A stretch of DNA of 46,012 nucleotides from Sedimentisphaera sp050251615 (GTDB lineage Bacteria; Planctomycetota; Phycisphaerae; Sedimentisphaerales; Sedimentisphaeraceae), in contig JBFWMM010000022.1 in NCBI GenBank assembly GCA_050251615.1, positions 1 to 46,012 on the forward strand, read 5' to 3'. Under the pieces are notes generated by a model. It was given only the letters and a program-made list of their open reading frames with translations. It had not been told where the DNA came from and did no database searches. Of the stretch, positions 1-8,275 are shown piece after piece (positions within the stretch are counted from its first letter, which is position 1; every line of letters starts with the position of its first letter). The position numbers were made by a program, and so were the translations under genes.

Positions 1-413
1 ACGCCGCCCCAGGGCTGGTGTATCATCACCTTCGCATGCGGCAGAGCAAAACGCTTGCCCTTCTCTCCGGCAGAGAGGATTACCGCCCCGCCGGACTGCG
101 CCGTCCCCACGCAGTACGTGGCTACGGGCGAAGATATGAAACGCATAGTGTCGTAGATTGCCATTGTATCGTCCACCGTTCCGCCCGGGGTATTGATATA
201 GAGGCTGATTTCCGCACCCGGCTTGATGTTTTCAAGATGCAGCAGGCGCATTATCAGATCACAGCTGAGCGACGGGCCTATCTGACCTGCGAGAAAGAGG
301 ATGCGATTATCGAGCAGCATTTCGCTGAGAGTCATCTCACGTGTACGTTGGTATTGTATGCCTGAGATAGAGGCGGCGTAAGATGTTATGTGGTTGTGAA
401 GTTCTTCCATCAT
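1..413 (-). CDS. clpP: ATP-dependent Clp protease proteolytic subunit (3' end outside window)
   Basis: Serine protease core of the Clp system, which degrades unfolded and tagged proteins in the cytoplasm together with ClpX or ClpA ATPases. I translated 137 codons from ATG at 411-413. Seen: the N-terminal DNRILFLAGQI strand, the NTPGGTV segment, the nucleophile Ser107 in CVGTAQSGGA and His132 in MIHQPWGG. The catalytic Asp lies beyond the window edge. ClpP subunits are usually near 195-210 residues, so about one third is missing. The motif around the serine reads AQSGG instead of the commoner AASMG, a tolerated variant. Two ATG codons are adjacent (411-413 and 408-410), so the start could shift by one codon. 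No strong Shine-Dalgarno is visible. The 220 bases upstream to the next gene hold no other convincing gene. Confidence 0.93.
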   Translation of the reverse strand, partial: MMEELHNHITSYAASISGIQYQRTREMTLSEMLLDNRILFLAGQIGPSLSCDLIMRLLHLENIKPGAEISLYINTPGGTVDDTMAIYDTMRFISSPVATYCVGTAQSGGAVILSAGEKGKRFALPHAKVMIHQPWGG

Positions 414-633
414 TCCAATCTGTCTTATATTGTTGCCATAATTCCGGTCGGAAGGATTTTCCCCGGTTCCCCCGTATTATATATATGCTAAGGCAGTTTG
501 CTATACCTTTTTCAGCTTCACTGCCGTTTTTCGGACGCACGCAACAAATGCAACCGCAGTGAAAGGGGAAATGATGAAGAGATAAGGGTAAAATCTGACG
601 GCATCAACAGCTTTTTGCTTTTTGATTATTGTC

Positions 634-2298
634 TTATTTCCTCGTGCCTTTTCCTGCGGCGTTGTCTATGATATGTACGCCGCGGACGGAGTTTGTGAAT
701 GCTATTTTCTTCGCGCGGCGAAGGTCTGTAAGATAAAGCCGCTTTTCTTCCGCGCATACCTCGTCCATAAAACGAGCCCGCTCAATACCCGCGAGCAGGC
801 CGGAGGAAACAGGCGGCGTAAACCACTTGCCGTCAATCAGCAGAAACAGATTGCTTATCGAGCCTTCGAGCAGCTCGCCGTCGGTGGTGTGAAGAAGATA
901 TTCGCAAACATCGGCAAGCGGCAGATTCAGGCGGCGCGTTGTTTTATGCCGCGTAAAGCAGGCAGGCCTGCGGGGTACTTCCTTGAGCAAAACGGGGCCG
1001 TCCTTCCACTGCGTCAGAGGAAAATCAGCCACGCTGAGCTCGCCGCTCGCGTTCAAGCTCAGTCTCACCCTGCGGGACTGCGTAAACGCAATTGCCACCC
1101 CTGCGAGCAGGGCTTCAGCTACGCTGCGGTCAAAGGCGATTGCAAAGAAACGCGCGGAATCTCCAAGACGAGCCAGATGTTCATCGAAGTATTTATAAAG
1201 TGATTCAGATGCATCCCAAAGCAATGTCTCAAAGATGGCAAATCCCGTGTTTTGCGTGAGAAAGGCGGCTTTGAGCAGCATCTCGTCATATTCATCTTCA
1301 ATACCGGAGCTTATCGTGATTCCGCCGCCGATTCCCATACGCCCCCTGCCGCGGGCAAGAGATATTGTACGTATGGCGATGGAGTGGATGGAATCTGAGC
1401 CGTGATAGAATCCGATCGAGCCGGTATATATGCCGCGGGGGGCGGCTTCAAGCCTGCGAATGATTTTCATCGTACTGATTTTGGGGGCGCCTGTTATCGA
1501 GCCGCAGGGGAAAAGCGCCTTTATCACATTCAGCGGCTCCGTATTCCGAAGCGTTCCCGTAACGGTGGAAGTCATCTGAAAGAGTGATTTATGCTCCTCC
1601 ACATCCAACAGCGCCGGCACGCGCACATCATCGCAGATGCGGTTGAGGTCGTTGCGGATGAGATCGACAATCATAACATTCTCGGCGCGGTTCTTACCGT
1701 CGGCAGAGAGGAAATCAGCACCCTTCTCTATCGGGGCCGTGCCCTTCATCGGGCGGCAAGTGAGCTTTGTATTCTTCTGCTCGAAAAACAGCTCGGGGCT
1801 TGCGGAGATGATATATTCATCGTCAAGACGGACAATCGTGTTGTAAGGCGTCGGCTGGCGCTCAAGCATACAGCTGAAAAGCGCTTCGGGTTCGCCGAAG
1901 AAATCAAATTCCAGCGCGGAAGTATAGTTCACCTGATAGCTGTTGCCGGCGCGAAGCTCCTCGAAGATGAGCCCGAGGGACTCTGCGTAAGATTGACGCG
2001 ATTGCAGCATACGGAGGTTTGTTACGGCGAAGCTGTCGCTTTTTCGCGGGACAACTCTGCTAAAGCTCTCGTAAAACAGAAGCGTGCCGAGTTTTTCTTC
2101 GGGCGGGCCTTGAAGCAGAAGGTATTCGCCAAGCTCATAATTGAGTAGCGCTATCACATACCCCCCCGCGCGGGCGAAGGCATCGGCGCGGGCAAACGCT
2201 TCTTCCAGATTGGAACCGGCGAGAGAGATAACCTGCCGCGGATTTTCAAACCTTGCGGTAAATCCCTGCAGCTTTGTTATAACGCTGTAATTCTGCAT
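634..2298 (-). CDS. pabBC: Aminodeoxychorismate synthase component I fused to aminodeoxychorismate lyase (PabB-PabC)
   Basis: Makes p-aminobenzoate for folate: the PabB part converts chorismate and ammonia to aminodeoxychorismate, and the PabC part releases pyruvate using PLP. Residues 1-340 are the chorismate-binding fold, with Lys185 in RPMKGTAP (Lys at this place distinguishes PabB from anthranilate synthase, which has Ala), ENVMIVDLIRNDL, FPCGSITGAPK and the IGGGITISS end. Residues about 350-554 are the class IV aminotransferase-like lyase, with the probable PLP lysine Lys452 in RHKTTRR and EGSISNLFLL near the end. PabB-PabC fusions are known in several phyla. No glutamine amidotransferase (PabA) is seen here. 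The ATG at 2296-2298 lies only 7 bases past the T-tract of the upstream sppA terminator and has no Shine-Dalgarno, so expression must rely on readthrough, an internal promoter or an unusual start. Confidence 0.93.
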   Translation of the reverse strand: MQNYSVITKLQGFTARFENPRQVISLAGSNLEEAFARADAFARAGGYVIALLNYELGEYLLLQGPPEEKLGTLLFYESFSRVVPRKSDSFAVTNLRMLQSRQSYAESLGLIFEELRAGNSYQVNYTSALEFDFFGEPEALFSCMLERQPTPYNTIVRLDDEYIISASPELFFEQKNTKLTCRPMKGTAPIEKGADFLSADGKNRAENVMIVDLIRNDLNRICDDVRVPALLDVEEHKSLFQMTSTVTGTLRNTEPLNVIKALFPCGSITGAPKISTMKIIRRLEAAPRGIYTGSIGFYHGSDSIHSIAIRTISLARGRGRMGIGGGITISSGIEDEYDEMLLKAAFLTQNTGFAIFETLLWDASESLYKYFDEHLARLGDSARFFAIAFDRSVAEALLAGVAIAFTQSRRVRLSLNASGELSVADFPLTQWKDGPVLLKEVPRRPACFTRHKTTRRLNLPLADVCEYLLHTTDGELLEGSISNLFLLIDGKWFTPPVSSGLLAGIERARFMDEVCAEEKRLYLTDLRRAKKIAFTNSVRGVHIIDNAAGKGTRK

Positions 2299-2303
2299 AG
2301 TAT

Positions 2304-2337
2304 ATACAAAAAAGCCGCGGTTGGTTACGCCGCGGCT
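2304..2337 (-). terminator. Intrinsic terminator of smpB-sppA
   Basis: Perfect 8-bp GC-rich stem AGCCGCGG (2313-2320) with CCGCGGCT (2330-2337) and a 9-base loop. Read on the minus strand the stem is followed at once by six T. It begins 22 bases after the sppA stop codon, so it ends the smpB-sppA transcript just before pabBC. Confidence 0.85.
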
Positions 2338-2358
2338 GCAAGTTCCATCCTGTTCGTA

Positions 2359-3540
2359 TTACAAACCAAGCTGCCAGAGATACATCAGCTCGGGGCTTTT
2401 GAGCTCGTTGAGCGCTTCTCTGGCATTTGAGAACAGGCCGTAATTCGGAGTTTTGGCCGAAAGCCAGGTCTCAAAGCTGAAATTCTTTTCATAAGTGATT
2501 ACTTCCGGATCTTTTAGCTCATTTTCTTCTGCGATGCGGTTGACAACATCACTGAGATAGCCGATCCTGTCAACAAGTCCCTTTTCAACTGCTTCGCGGG
2601 CGTGATAGATGCTTCCGTCTGCCAGTGCGACTACCGCGTCTCTGTCGAGCAAGGGGCGGCCATCGTTGACAAGGTCAACAAACCTGTCGTACGCAGGCTT
2701 GATGAGTTTGCTGTCGATATACTCAAGCTGTTCGGGGGTAACATCGCCGAAAGTGCTGGGCCAGTCCTTCCTCTCACCAGATTTGATTGTAATCGGTGAA
2801 ATGCCGAGCTTGTCGCTGAAAAGACCTTTGAAATTGAAAGACTGCATAATAACGCCGATTGAGCCGGTGATGGCTGTGGGTTCGGCGATTATCTCATCGC
2901 AAGCCACGCTCACATAATAGCCACCGCTCGCCGCCACACCGCTCATAAACGCGTACAGCGGCTTTTCGCAGGCGCTGAGCCTGTGATGAATCTGGTCGCT
3001 CGCGGATACCGAGCCGCCCGGGCTCGAAACGCGAAGAATGATTGCCTTGATTGAAGAATCGCCTTCCGCGATTTTCAGGCGCTGATCGATCTCATCATAC
3101 ATCTCACCATAGATAACGCCCGCGACATCGATAATCGCTATCCTGCCAGAGCCGTTACCCATAACGCGCTGCTCGGTGAAAGTCGTTTTCGGAGCAAAAT
3201 TCTTGAACCGCCCGCTTATATCATCTTTATTAAACATCATCGCAACCATGGCGACGATCAGTAAGATAAAGCCAATGAAGAACGGAACAGTAATCACCAT
3301 ATAGAAGAATTTGAAAGCCATGCAAATACGGCTGCCTAAGCCCGCCTTCTTAGGCGGCTCGCTGTACATATAAACAGGCTTGCCTTCTGGCTCACCCTGC
3401 TTCTCTTTGCGGCGCTTTTTCTTTTCAGTCATTTCAGGCTCGGGAGCAGGAGCTTCCTCCTGCGTCTCATCATCAAGAATTTCGATTATGTCCTCTGAAT
3501 CGATGCAGTCACTCTGCTCATTTTTGTCCCACTGGTCCAT
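2359..3540 (-). CDS. sppA: Signal peptide peptidase SppA, S49 family
   Basis: Membrane-bound serine/lysine protease that cleaves leftover signal peptides. The 393-residue protein starts with an acidic then basic cytoplasmic region (residues 1-75, with a KKKRRKEK stretch), one membrane anchor at about 77-103, then a single S49 domain. Seen: SSPGGSVSASD at 172-182, nucleophile Ser205 in GVAASGGYY, ITGSIGVI, and the likely general-base Lys258 in KSGERKDW (by analogy with the Bacillus enzyme Ser147/Lys199). The single-domain size matches the short Bacillus/archaeal type, not the tandem E. coli type. GGGAGA lies about 5 bases before the ATG. It starts 21 bases after the smpB stop, so the two are probably one operon. 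The long charged N-terminal tail is an elaboration of unknown role. Confidence 0.95.
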   Translation of the reverse strand: MDQWDKNEQSDCIDSEDIIEILDDETQEEAPAPEPEMTEKKKRRKEKQGEPEGKPVYMYSEPPKKAGLGSRICMAFKFFYMVITVPFFIGFILLIVAMVAMMFNKDDISGRFKNFAPKTTFTEQRVMGNGSGRIAIIDVAGVIYGEMYDEIDQRLKIAEGDSSIKAIILRVSSPGGSVSASDQIHHRLSACEKPLYAFMSGVAASGGYYVSVACDEIIAEPTAITGSIGVIMQSFNFKGLFSDKLGISPITIKSGERKDWPSTFGDVTPEQLEYIDSKLIKPAYDRFVDLVNDGRPLLDRDAVVALADGSIYHAREAVEKGLVDRIGYLSDVVNRIAEENELKDPEVITYEKNFSFETWLSAKTPNYGLFSNAREALNELKSPELMYLWQLGL

Positions 3541-3561
3541 TGTGTCTCCCTTCGGGTTTCG

Positions 3562-4029
3562 TCAGTATTTTGAGAATCTTTCCATATCACGCTGCATATC
3601 ACGGTTCTTTATGGTATCTCTCTTGTCGTAGAGTTTTTTGCCTCGCGCCAGAGCAATCTCGACTTTCGCGTATCCGCGGTCGTTGAAGTACATCGCCAAC
3701 GGCACAAGCGAATAGCCCTTCTGGTCAAGCTTGGCAAGTATCTTCTTAATCTGCGCCTTATGCAACAGGAGTTTGCGGTTTCTGTCGGGTTCGTGGTTGT
3801 TGTAGCTTGCTTCTTTATAAAGCTCAATCTTGCTGCCAATCAGCAGGCACTCACCGCCTATTATCCGGCAGTATGCGCCTTTGATGTCTGCGCGGCCGAG
3901 CCTGAGAGATTTCACCTCACTGCCCCTGAGCTCAATTCCGGCTTCGACCGTTTCGAGGATCTCGAAATCGTGCCAAGCTTTTTTATTTTTTATGCGCGGC
4001 GTAGCCGGTTTGGTTTCTTTTTTTGCCAT
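3562..4029 (-). CDS. smpB: SsrA-binding protein SmpB
   Basis: RNA-binding partner of tmRNA in trans-translation, which rescues stalled ribosomes. The protein MAKKETKPATP... has 155 residues, the usual family length. Seen: NKKAWHDFEILETVEAGIEL, GSEVKSLRLGRADIKGAY, the EPDRNRKLLLH segment and the KGYSLVPLAMYF, GYAKVEIALARGKKLYDKR and DTIKNRDM C-terminal features. An ATG at 4105-4107 would add 26 residues with no family similarity, so I chose 4027-4029. There is no Shine-Dalgarno. The sequence just before the ATG reads TTGCAA, 16 bases, then TAAATT, which could be a promoter giving a very short leader or leaderless mRNA. No ssrA gene is visible in the window. Confidence 0.95.
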   Translation of the reverse strand: MAKKETKPATPRIKNKKAWHDFEILETVEAGIELRGSEVKSLRLGRADIKGAYCRIIGGECLLIGSKIELYKEASYNNHEPDRNRKLLLHKAQIKKILAKLDQKGYSLVPLAMYFNDRGYAKVEIALARGKKLYDKRDTIKNRDMQRDMERFSKY

Positions 4030-4154
4030 ACGGTATAATTTAACATAGAGCCTGCGTTTTGCAAGACAAGAGAACAAAATACACGGTAAAAAAGAAAGAA
4101 TCCGCAATTGGCGGGCATTTTACCGCTCCGCCGCAATTTCGGCAACCAGCTACA

Positions 4155-6059
4155 TCAATTCTCGGAGATGATGTTGTTCACAACATCCACTACCATCTTT
4201 TTGCCGTCCTTGTCGATAGAATACACGCCGCTGCCGAGCTTTGAGGAAAGTATCGGGCCATCGTAAATGTAATCCGTTTTCACTTTCATCGTCTCGCCGT
4301 TTATCACGGGCATTTCCGCAGAAGCTGTATTTATGCTGATTTTTGCAGGGCCTTTCTCGGAGTCAGTGCCGTAGAGAGTGAAGGTGCCGTCTTTTATAAC
4401 AACAAACTGCCCCGCAAGGTACTCGATGAACTCATCAATGTTCTTGCACTGATAGCCCAGCGATGTAACCATGACGGCCGGCGCGGTTTCGTCATCGAAA
4501 ACAAAGCGCGTTCTGTCGAGCCAGCGAATCTTCTGGTACTGTTGCGGATTCTGAATCGAATATCCGCGCACGCCAATCCACACATTGCCGATTTCCCATA
4601 TATACCAGCCGTCCGACTCCTTATATGAGGAGCCAAAGCTGCTTGTCAGGCCAAACTCCACAAACCCGTTGGGAGCCGTCTCAGGATTCGGGTAATACAG
4701 GGCGATGTTCTTATGCTGGGCGCAGAGAAGAGAATTGTAATCACGTATTTGCTGCCCATTATTGTAGCAAGCGGGGTAAAAGACAGTCCCTTTGCTGTTG
4801 GCAAACACAATACCCTGAAAAATATCCTTGCAGGCAAGCTCCGCGAAGTATTCACTGTTCGGGTCGAGGTGTTGCTCGTACTCCGGCAGCGGTTTTACGA
4901 GCGGCGCGGTTACCAGAGAGGACTGGCTGTAATAGTTTGTGTTGAAGGAATAGGAAACGAGCCTCTTACCGAGAGGGTCTATAAACCTGATTCCGCTTGC
5001 ATTTTCGCGTACCTGCGCGGGATACGAACATTTCGACACATACGGCACGCGCGGCTTGCTGTCGAGCGTAATCACCATTACAGAATCGGGCATCTTGTAT
5101 GTGGTATCTGCCATAACGTATATATCGAAGTCGTCAAGCGTTTTGTAGCTCTCAGGCACTATCCAGTCTGCATCGTTAGAGATGAACGGGATCGTGAGAA
5201 AGCGCCATGAGTCCTGATCAAAGATTCGCCCGTCTTCTGAAATGGTAACGCCGGTACGCACGCCTGCGCGAACGCCATTGTACTCAAGCTGCGCCCAGTC
5301 TGCCCAGAGCAGACTCATAAGGGTATCAAGCCGCCTGTGGAGTTCACGGTCGCTGCCGAAGTCGTAGAGATTTATAAGTGCTATAATGAGCCTGCGCCCT
5401 TCCGCATCAGAAAACACCTCTGGGAAAAGGCCGTTTTTGCAGTGTTCAAGACAGAACAGCTTCCAGAACTCGCTCCACAGCACCATGTGGTATTCGATGT
5501 TGTTGCCGTCGCCGAGGATAATTGCCCTGTACGCAGGCAACTGGTCGATTGCGTCAAGACAGAGATACACCCTGGCCCATCTTGCGATAACCGAAGCGCT
5601 GTTGCCCTCGACAGACCAGATCTTTTCGCCTGTTATCTCGGAGCTGACGCTTGCAACGCTGGCGTAGTTGTAGAAAACAGACAGAATGTCTTCTGTAAGC
5701 TCGGAAGGAAGCGAAACGCCGGTATTCCCTTTCGCGCAGGTGTAGTAAATGCGCAGCCACCAGTCCAGCTCCTGCTCAAACCGGCCTGCCGAGGCATCAT
5801 TGACCCACTGCACGTTTCCGAGTGTGCTGTCAAAGCGCTCGCGCGCGAGCTTTCTTGCACGCGGAATGTCGGTGTTTTTGCGGATCATGCTGAAGATGGA
5901 GATAACGGGCGGAATTGTCTCGCCGGTAATGCTTGCCGTAAAGAGACGCTCTGAGTTAATTGTGCGCATTTTCCTGCGCGTCTCAATCATCGTGGAGGAA
6001 AGCGCGGCGAAAAGCGTTGCGCAGAGCAAGACCGCAAACAGTACCGAACGTCTGATCAT
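4155..6059 (-). CDS. Exported protein of unknown function, translationally coupled to exoA
   Basis: I do not recognise this 634-residue protein. An N-terminal hydrophobic stretch (about residues 5-22, RRSVLFAVLLCATLF) after two arginines looks like a signal peptide or anchor. Residues about 60-300 look largely helical and aromatic-rich (ELDWWLRIYYT, VIARWARVYLCLDAID, LWSEFWKLFCLEH, LWADWAQLEYNG). Residues about 310-634 look beta-rich (YVMADTTYKMPDSVMVITLDSKP, GWYIWEIGNVWIGVRGYS). A helical toroid followed by a beta-sandwich is typical of polysaccharide lyases and heparinase-like enzymes, so a glycan-acting role is possible, but I see no confirmed catalytic signature. Its ATG overlaps the exoA TGA in an ATGA arrangement, so translation is probably coupled. 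A weak CCGC/GCGG hairpin followed by T-rich sequence lies downstream near 4090-4115. Confidence 0.8.
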   Translation of the reverse strand: MIRRSVLFAVLLCATLFAALSSTMIETRRKMRTINSERLFTASITGETIPPVISIFSMIRKNTDIPRARKLARERFDSTLGNVQWVNDASAGRFEQELDWWLRIYYTCAKGNTGVSLPSELTEDILSVFYNYASVASVSSEITGEKIWSVEGNSASVIARWARVYLCLDAIDQLPAYRAIILGDGNNIEYHMVLWSEFWKLFCLEHCKNGLFPEVFSDAEGRRLIIALINLYDFGSDRELHRRLDTLMSLLWADWAQLEYNGVRAGVRTGVTISEDGRIFDQDSWRFLTIPFISNDADWIVPESYKTLDDFDIYVMADTTYKMPDSVMVITLDSKPRVPYVSKCSYPAQVRENASGIRFIDPLGKRLVSYSFNTNYYSQSSLVTAPLVKPLPEYEQHLDPNSEYFAELACKDIFQGIVFANSKGTVFYPACYNNGQQIRDYNSLLCAQHKNIALYYPNPETAPNGFVEFGLTSSFGSSYKESDGWYIWEIGNVWIGVRGYSIQNPQQYQKIRWLDRTRFVFDDETAPAVMVTSLGYQCKNIDEFIEYLAGQFVVIKDGTFTLYGTDSEKGPAKISINTASAEMPVINGETMKVKTDYIYDGPILSSKLGSGVYSIDKDGKKMVVDVVNNIISEN

Positions 6060-6823
6060 AGGTTAAACTCCGCTACGAGGAATGTGTGGTCGCTGGGCTT
6101 CTCTGCGGCTCTCGGCTCCTTGTCAACATAGCAGTCAACGCTGCACTTTGCCACGGAATCCGTTGCGAGGATATGGTCAATCCTCCAGCCACGGTTATTA
6201 ACGAATGTGTTGCCGCGGTAGTCCCAGAACGTATAAACAACATCGTTGGGGTAATGCTTGCGGAGGATGTCGGTAAAGCCCCAGTCCAGCACGTTTTGAT
6301 ATGCGTTCCAGGTCTCCTGGCGGAAGCATACATGGCCGAGCAGGCCCTTGGGGTTGTGCACGTCGATTTCTGTCGGGGCGACATTCAAATCGCCAAGCCA
6401 GATCACTTTGTCCGCAGGGGTAAAGCGCTTCTCGATAAACTCCCTGAGGCGCTTGTACCAGTCGAGCTTGTAAACGTACTTCTCCGATTCGGGATCTGCA
6501 CCCTGCGGAACATACGTATTGATGATGTTGACATCGCCAAAGCGAGCAAGCACAAGGCGATGCTCATCGCGGGGTTCGTCATCGAGGCCGAATTCCACCG
6601 CGTCAGGCTTTACCTTTGAGAAAACAGCTACACCGTTGTAGCTCTTCTGCCCCATGAAAGCTATCTCATATCCAAGCCCTTTGAACTCATCAAGTGGAAA
6701 TTCGCTGTTTTGAACCTTCGTCTCCTGGACGCAAAGTATATCGGGCTGATGCTCTGCAAGCCATTTCTTTACAATACCAAGCCTCATTCTGATGGAATTG
6801 GCGTTATAGGTCGCTATCTTCAT
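6056..6823 (-). CDS. exoA: Exodeoxyribonuclease III / AP endonuclease
   Basis: Mg-dependent repair nuclease that cuts at abasic sites and trims 3' ends. The 255-residue reading from ATG 6821-6823 gives MKIATYNANSIRMRL, the classic start. A longer reading from 6841 adds MRHESR with no ribosome site, while GAGCAGG precedes the chosen ATG. Seen: Asn in TYNANSIR, Glu in CVQETK, the ...WLGDLNVAPTEIDV active site, GWRIDHILAT, and the final KPSDHTFLVAEF with the catalytic Asp-His pair. Length is normal for the ExoIII family. It shares a 4-base overlap with the following unknown exported gene, an odd pairing of a repair enzyme with an envelope protein. Confidence 0.94.
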   Translation of the reverse strand: MKIATYNANSIRMRLGIVKKWLAEHQPDILCVQETKVQNSEFPLDEFKGLGYEIAFMGQKSYNGVAVFSKVKPDAVEFGLDDEPRDEHRLVLARFGDVNIINTYVPQGADPESEKYVYKLDWYKRLREFIEKRFTPADKVIWLGDLNVAPTEIDVHNPKGLLGHVCFRQETWNAYQNVLDWGFTDILRKHYPNDVVYTFWDYRGNTFVNNRGWRIDHILATDSVAKCSVDCYVDKEPRAAEKPSDHTFLVAEFNL

Positions 6824-6871
6824 CCTGCTCTCATGTCTCATAGTTATCAGCGTATATTTTTTACAGCAATC

Positions 6872-6899
6872 ATTATATCGCTTTCAGGGCTCGCGTAAA
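6872..6899 (-). promoter_or_regulatory. Sigma70-like promoter of exoA
   Basis: On the minus strand TTTACG (6894-6899), a 16-base spacer and a perfect TATAAT (6872-6877). The predicted start lies near 6865, about 40 bases before the exoA ATG. Confidence 0.65.
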
Positions 6900-6930
6900 C
6901 AACAGGCGCTTTTTTTTGCGCGGTCGCGTA

Positions 6931-7974
6931 TTATTGAAACAGACCTTTGTCTTCGATTTCGGGCGCATTGTCCCGTATAAAAGGGATTCCGAGATGGTCG
7001 TAAGCGAGCCTCGTGGCTTCGCGGCCACGCTTTGTACGACGCAGAAAACCCTGTTGAAGGAGATACGGTTCGACAACATCCTCCAGCGTGTCGCGCTCCT
7101 CACCTATCGTGGCGGCGAGTGCTTCGATGCCTGCGGGCCCCCCCTCATAGACGTAGATAAGGGCTTTGAGGAAACCGCGGTCGAGGCGATCAAGGCCGTA
7201 GCCGTCTATACGTTCCATATCGAGGGCTGCATTTACTATCGGCTCGGTAAGCTCGCCGCTGCCCTTTACCTGCGCATAATCACGCACGCGCTTCAGCAGG
7301 CGGTTGGCAATTCTGGGCGTGCTTCGGCTACGTGAGGCGATGAGCCTGAGCGCTTCCACAGAGCCTGGCAAGCCGAGCAGGCGGGCGCTTCTGCGAACGA
7401 TTTCCGCGAGCTCGTCGTTGTTGTAGTATTCGAGATGGTACAGCATGCCGAATCTGCTTCGCAGCGGAGAGCTGAGAAGACCGGCCCTTGTCGTGGCGCC
7501 AATGAGCGTAAAGCGCTTGAGCGGGAAATTTATCGTTTTTGCGTGCATCCCCGAATCCACGGTAAAATCAACCTTGAAGTCTTCCATGGCCGGATAGATA
7601 AATTCCTCCACGGACGTATTAAGGCGATGAATTTCATCAATAAACAGCACATCCCCGTAGTTGATATTGCTCAGCAGACCCATAATATCGCCCTGCTTTG
7701 CGAGAGCAGGGCCGCTTGTTACGCGAATTGATGCTCCCATTTCCTTCGCTATGACGTTGGCGAGGGTGGTTTTGCCGAGCCCGGGAGGGCCGTAGAAGAG
7801 GATATGTTCGAGCGGTTCGCCGCGGTGTTTGGCGGCTTTTATTGCAATTGAGAGCTTCTCGCGCACATTCTCCTGCCCGATGCATTCGTCAAGCGACTGC
7901 GGACGCAGAGCTACGTTGAAATTTTCATCGGCCGGTCCTTTGGCCTCAGCGCTGAGTACTCTCTCTATTGCCAT
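6931..7974 (-). CDS. ruvB: Holliday junction branch migration ATPase RuvB
   Basis: AAA+ motor that drives branch migration of Holliday junctions with RuvA. 347 residues, normal length. Seen: an N-terminal NVALRPQSLDECIGQENV, Walker A GPPGLGKTTLA, Walker B LFIDEIHRL, sensor I GATTRAG, the arginine-finger segment SSPLRSRFG and the C-terminal winged helix with RTKRGREATRLAYDHLG. AGGGG lies 5 bases before the ATG. The partner gene ruvA lies 26 kb away behind rpoD, and ruvC is not in the window. Upstream are a strong promoter and an array of 11-bp repeats that may be an SOS operator. Confidence 0.97.
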   Translation of the reverse strand: MAIERVLSAEAKGPADENFNVALRPQSLDECIGQENVREKLSIAIKAAKHRGEPLEHILFYGPPGLGKTTLANVIAKEMGASIRVTSGPALAKQGDIMGLLSNINYGDVLFIDEIHRLNTSVEEFIYPAMEDFKVDFTVDSGMHAKTINFPLKRFTLIGATTRAGLLSSPLRSRFGMLYHLEYYNNDELAEIVRRSARLLGLPGSVEALRLIASRSRSTPRIANRLLKRVRDYAQVKGSGELTEPIVNAALDMERIDGYGLDRLDRGFLKALIYVYEGGPAGIEALAATIGEERDTLEDVVEPYLLQQGFLRRTKRGREATRLAYDHLGIPFIRDNAPEIEDKGLFQ

Positions 7975-8024
7975 CTTTTCCCCTGCTCGACTGATTTGCT
8001 GTTGATAATTCGCATTGCCCGCTG

Positions 8025-8052
8025 ATTATACCCCGCGAGCCGTCCGCGTCAA
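8025..8052 (-). promoter_or_regulatory. Sigma70-like promoter of ruvB
   Basis: On the minus strand TTGACG (8047-8052), a 16-base spacer and a perfect TATAAT (8025-8030). The predicted start lies near 8018, giving a leader of about 45 bases. The 11-bp repeat array begins about 95 bases further upstream. Confidence 0.75.
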
Positions 8053-8147
8053 TTCAACATATGTTTCCGTGCAGCAATATCCGCACGAAAAATGCCCGCG
8101 CAAATGCCCGCTAATGCTGGTGAATTAAAACCGATGCCACAAATAAT

Positions 8148-8202
8148 ATGCGTTCGTAATGCGTTCGTAATGCGTTCGTAATGCGTTCGTAATGCGTTCG
8201 TA
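8148..8202. repeat. Five perfect 11-bp tandem repeats (ATGCGTTCGTA) upstream of ruvB
   Basis: The unit ATGCGTTCGTA is repeated five times without a mismatch over 55 bases in the otherwise gene-free interval 7975-8275 between recO and ruvB. The period is about one DNA helical turn. GTTC recurs at 8152, 8163, 8174, 8185 and 8196, so the array is a chain of four overlapping GTTC-N7-GTTC elements, the same layout found in the recA promoter. Each unit would present the same face of the helix to a protein. A short 65-codon reading frame crosses it on the minus strand but shows no coding features. The rest of the interval holds the ruvB promoter and an imperfect hairpin near 8212-8231. Confidence 0.95.
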
Positions 8203-8275
8203 AACCTGTATAGACGCAAGATTTTGTGTCTCTGCAATGCTCGCACGGATTGTCATTAAATCAGTGCGTACGGTA

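Noticed and set aside
622..1203. 193-codon plus-strand frame opposite pabBC
   Set aside because: Antisense shadow of a well-supported gene; similar long shadows occur opposite adhE, aroDE and rpoD in this GC-rich sequence.
4084..4125. Inverted repeat CGGTAAAA...TTTTACCG after the unknown exported gene
   Set aside because: The loop is 26 bases and the inner hairpin has only four pairs, so it is too weak to call a terminator despite the T-rich run.
6905..6922. GCGC-T8-GCGC after ruvB
   Set aside because: Resembles a terminator, but the T-run is inside the loop and not after the stem.
8049..8246. 65-codon minus-strand frame across the 11-bp array
   Set aside because: The frame is open only because an 11-base repeat without stops cycles through all phases. 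No ribosome site and no protein-like composition.
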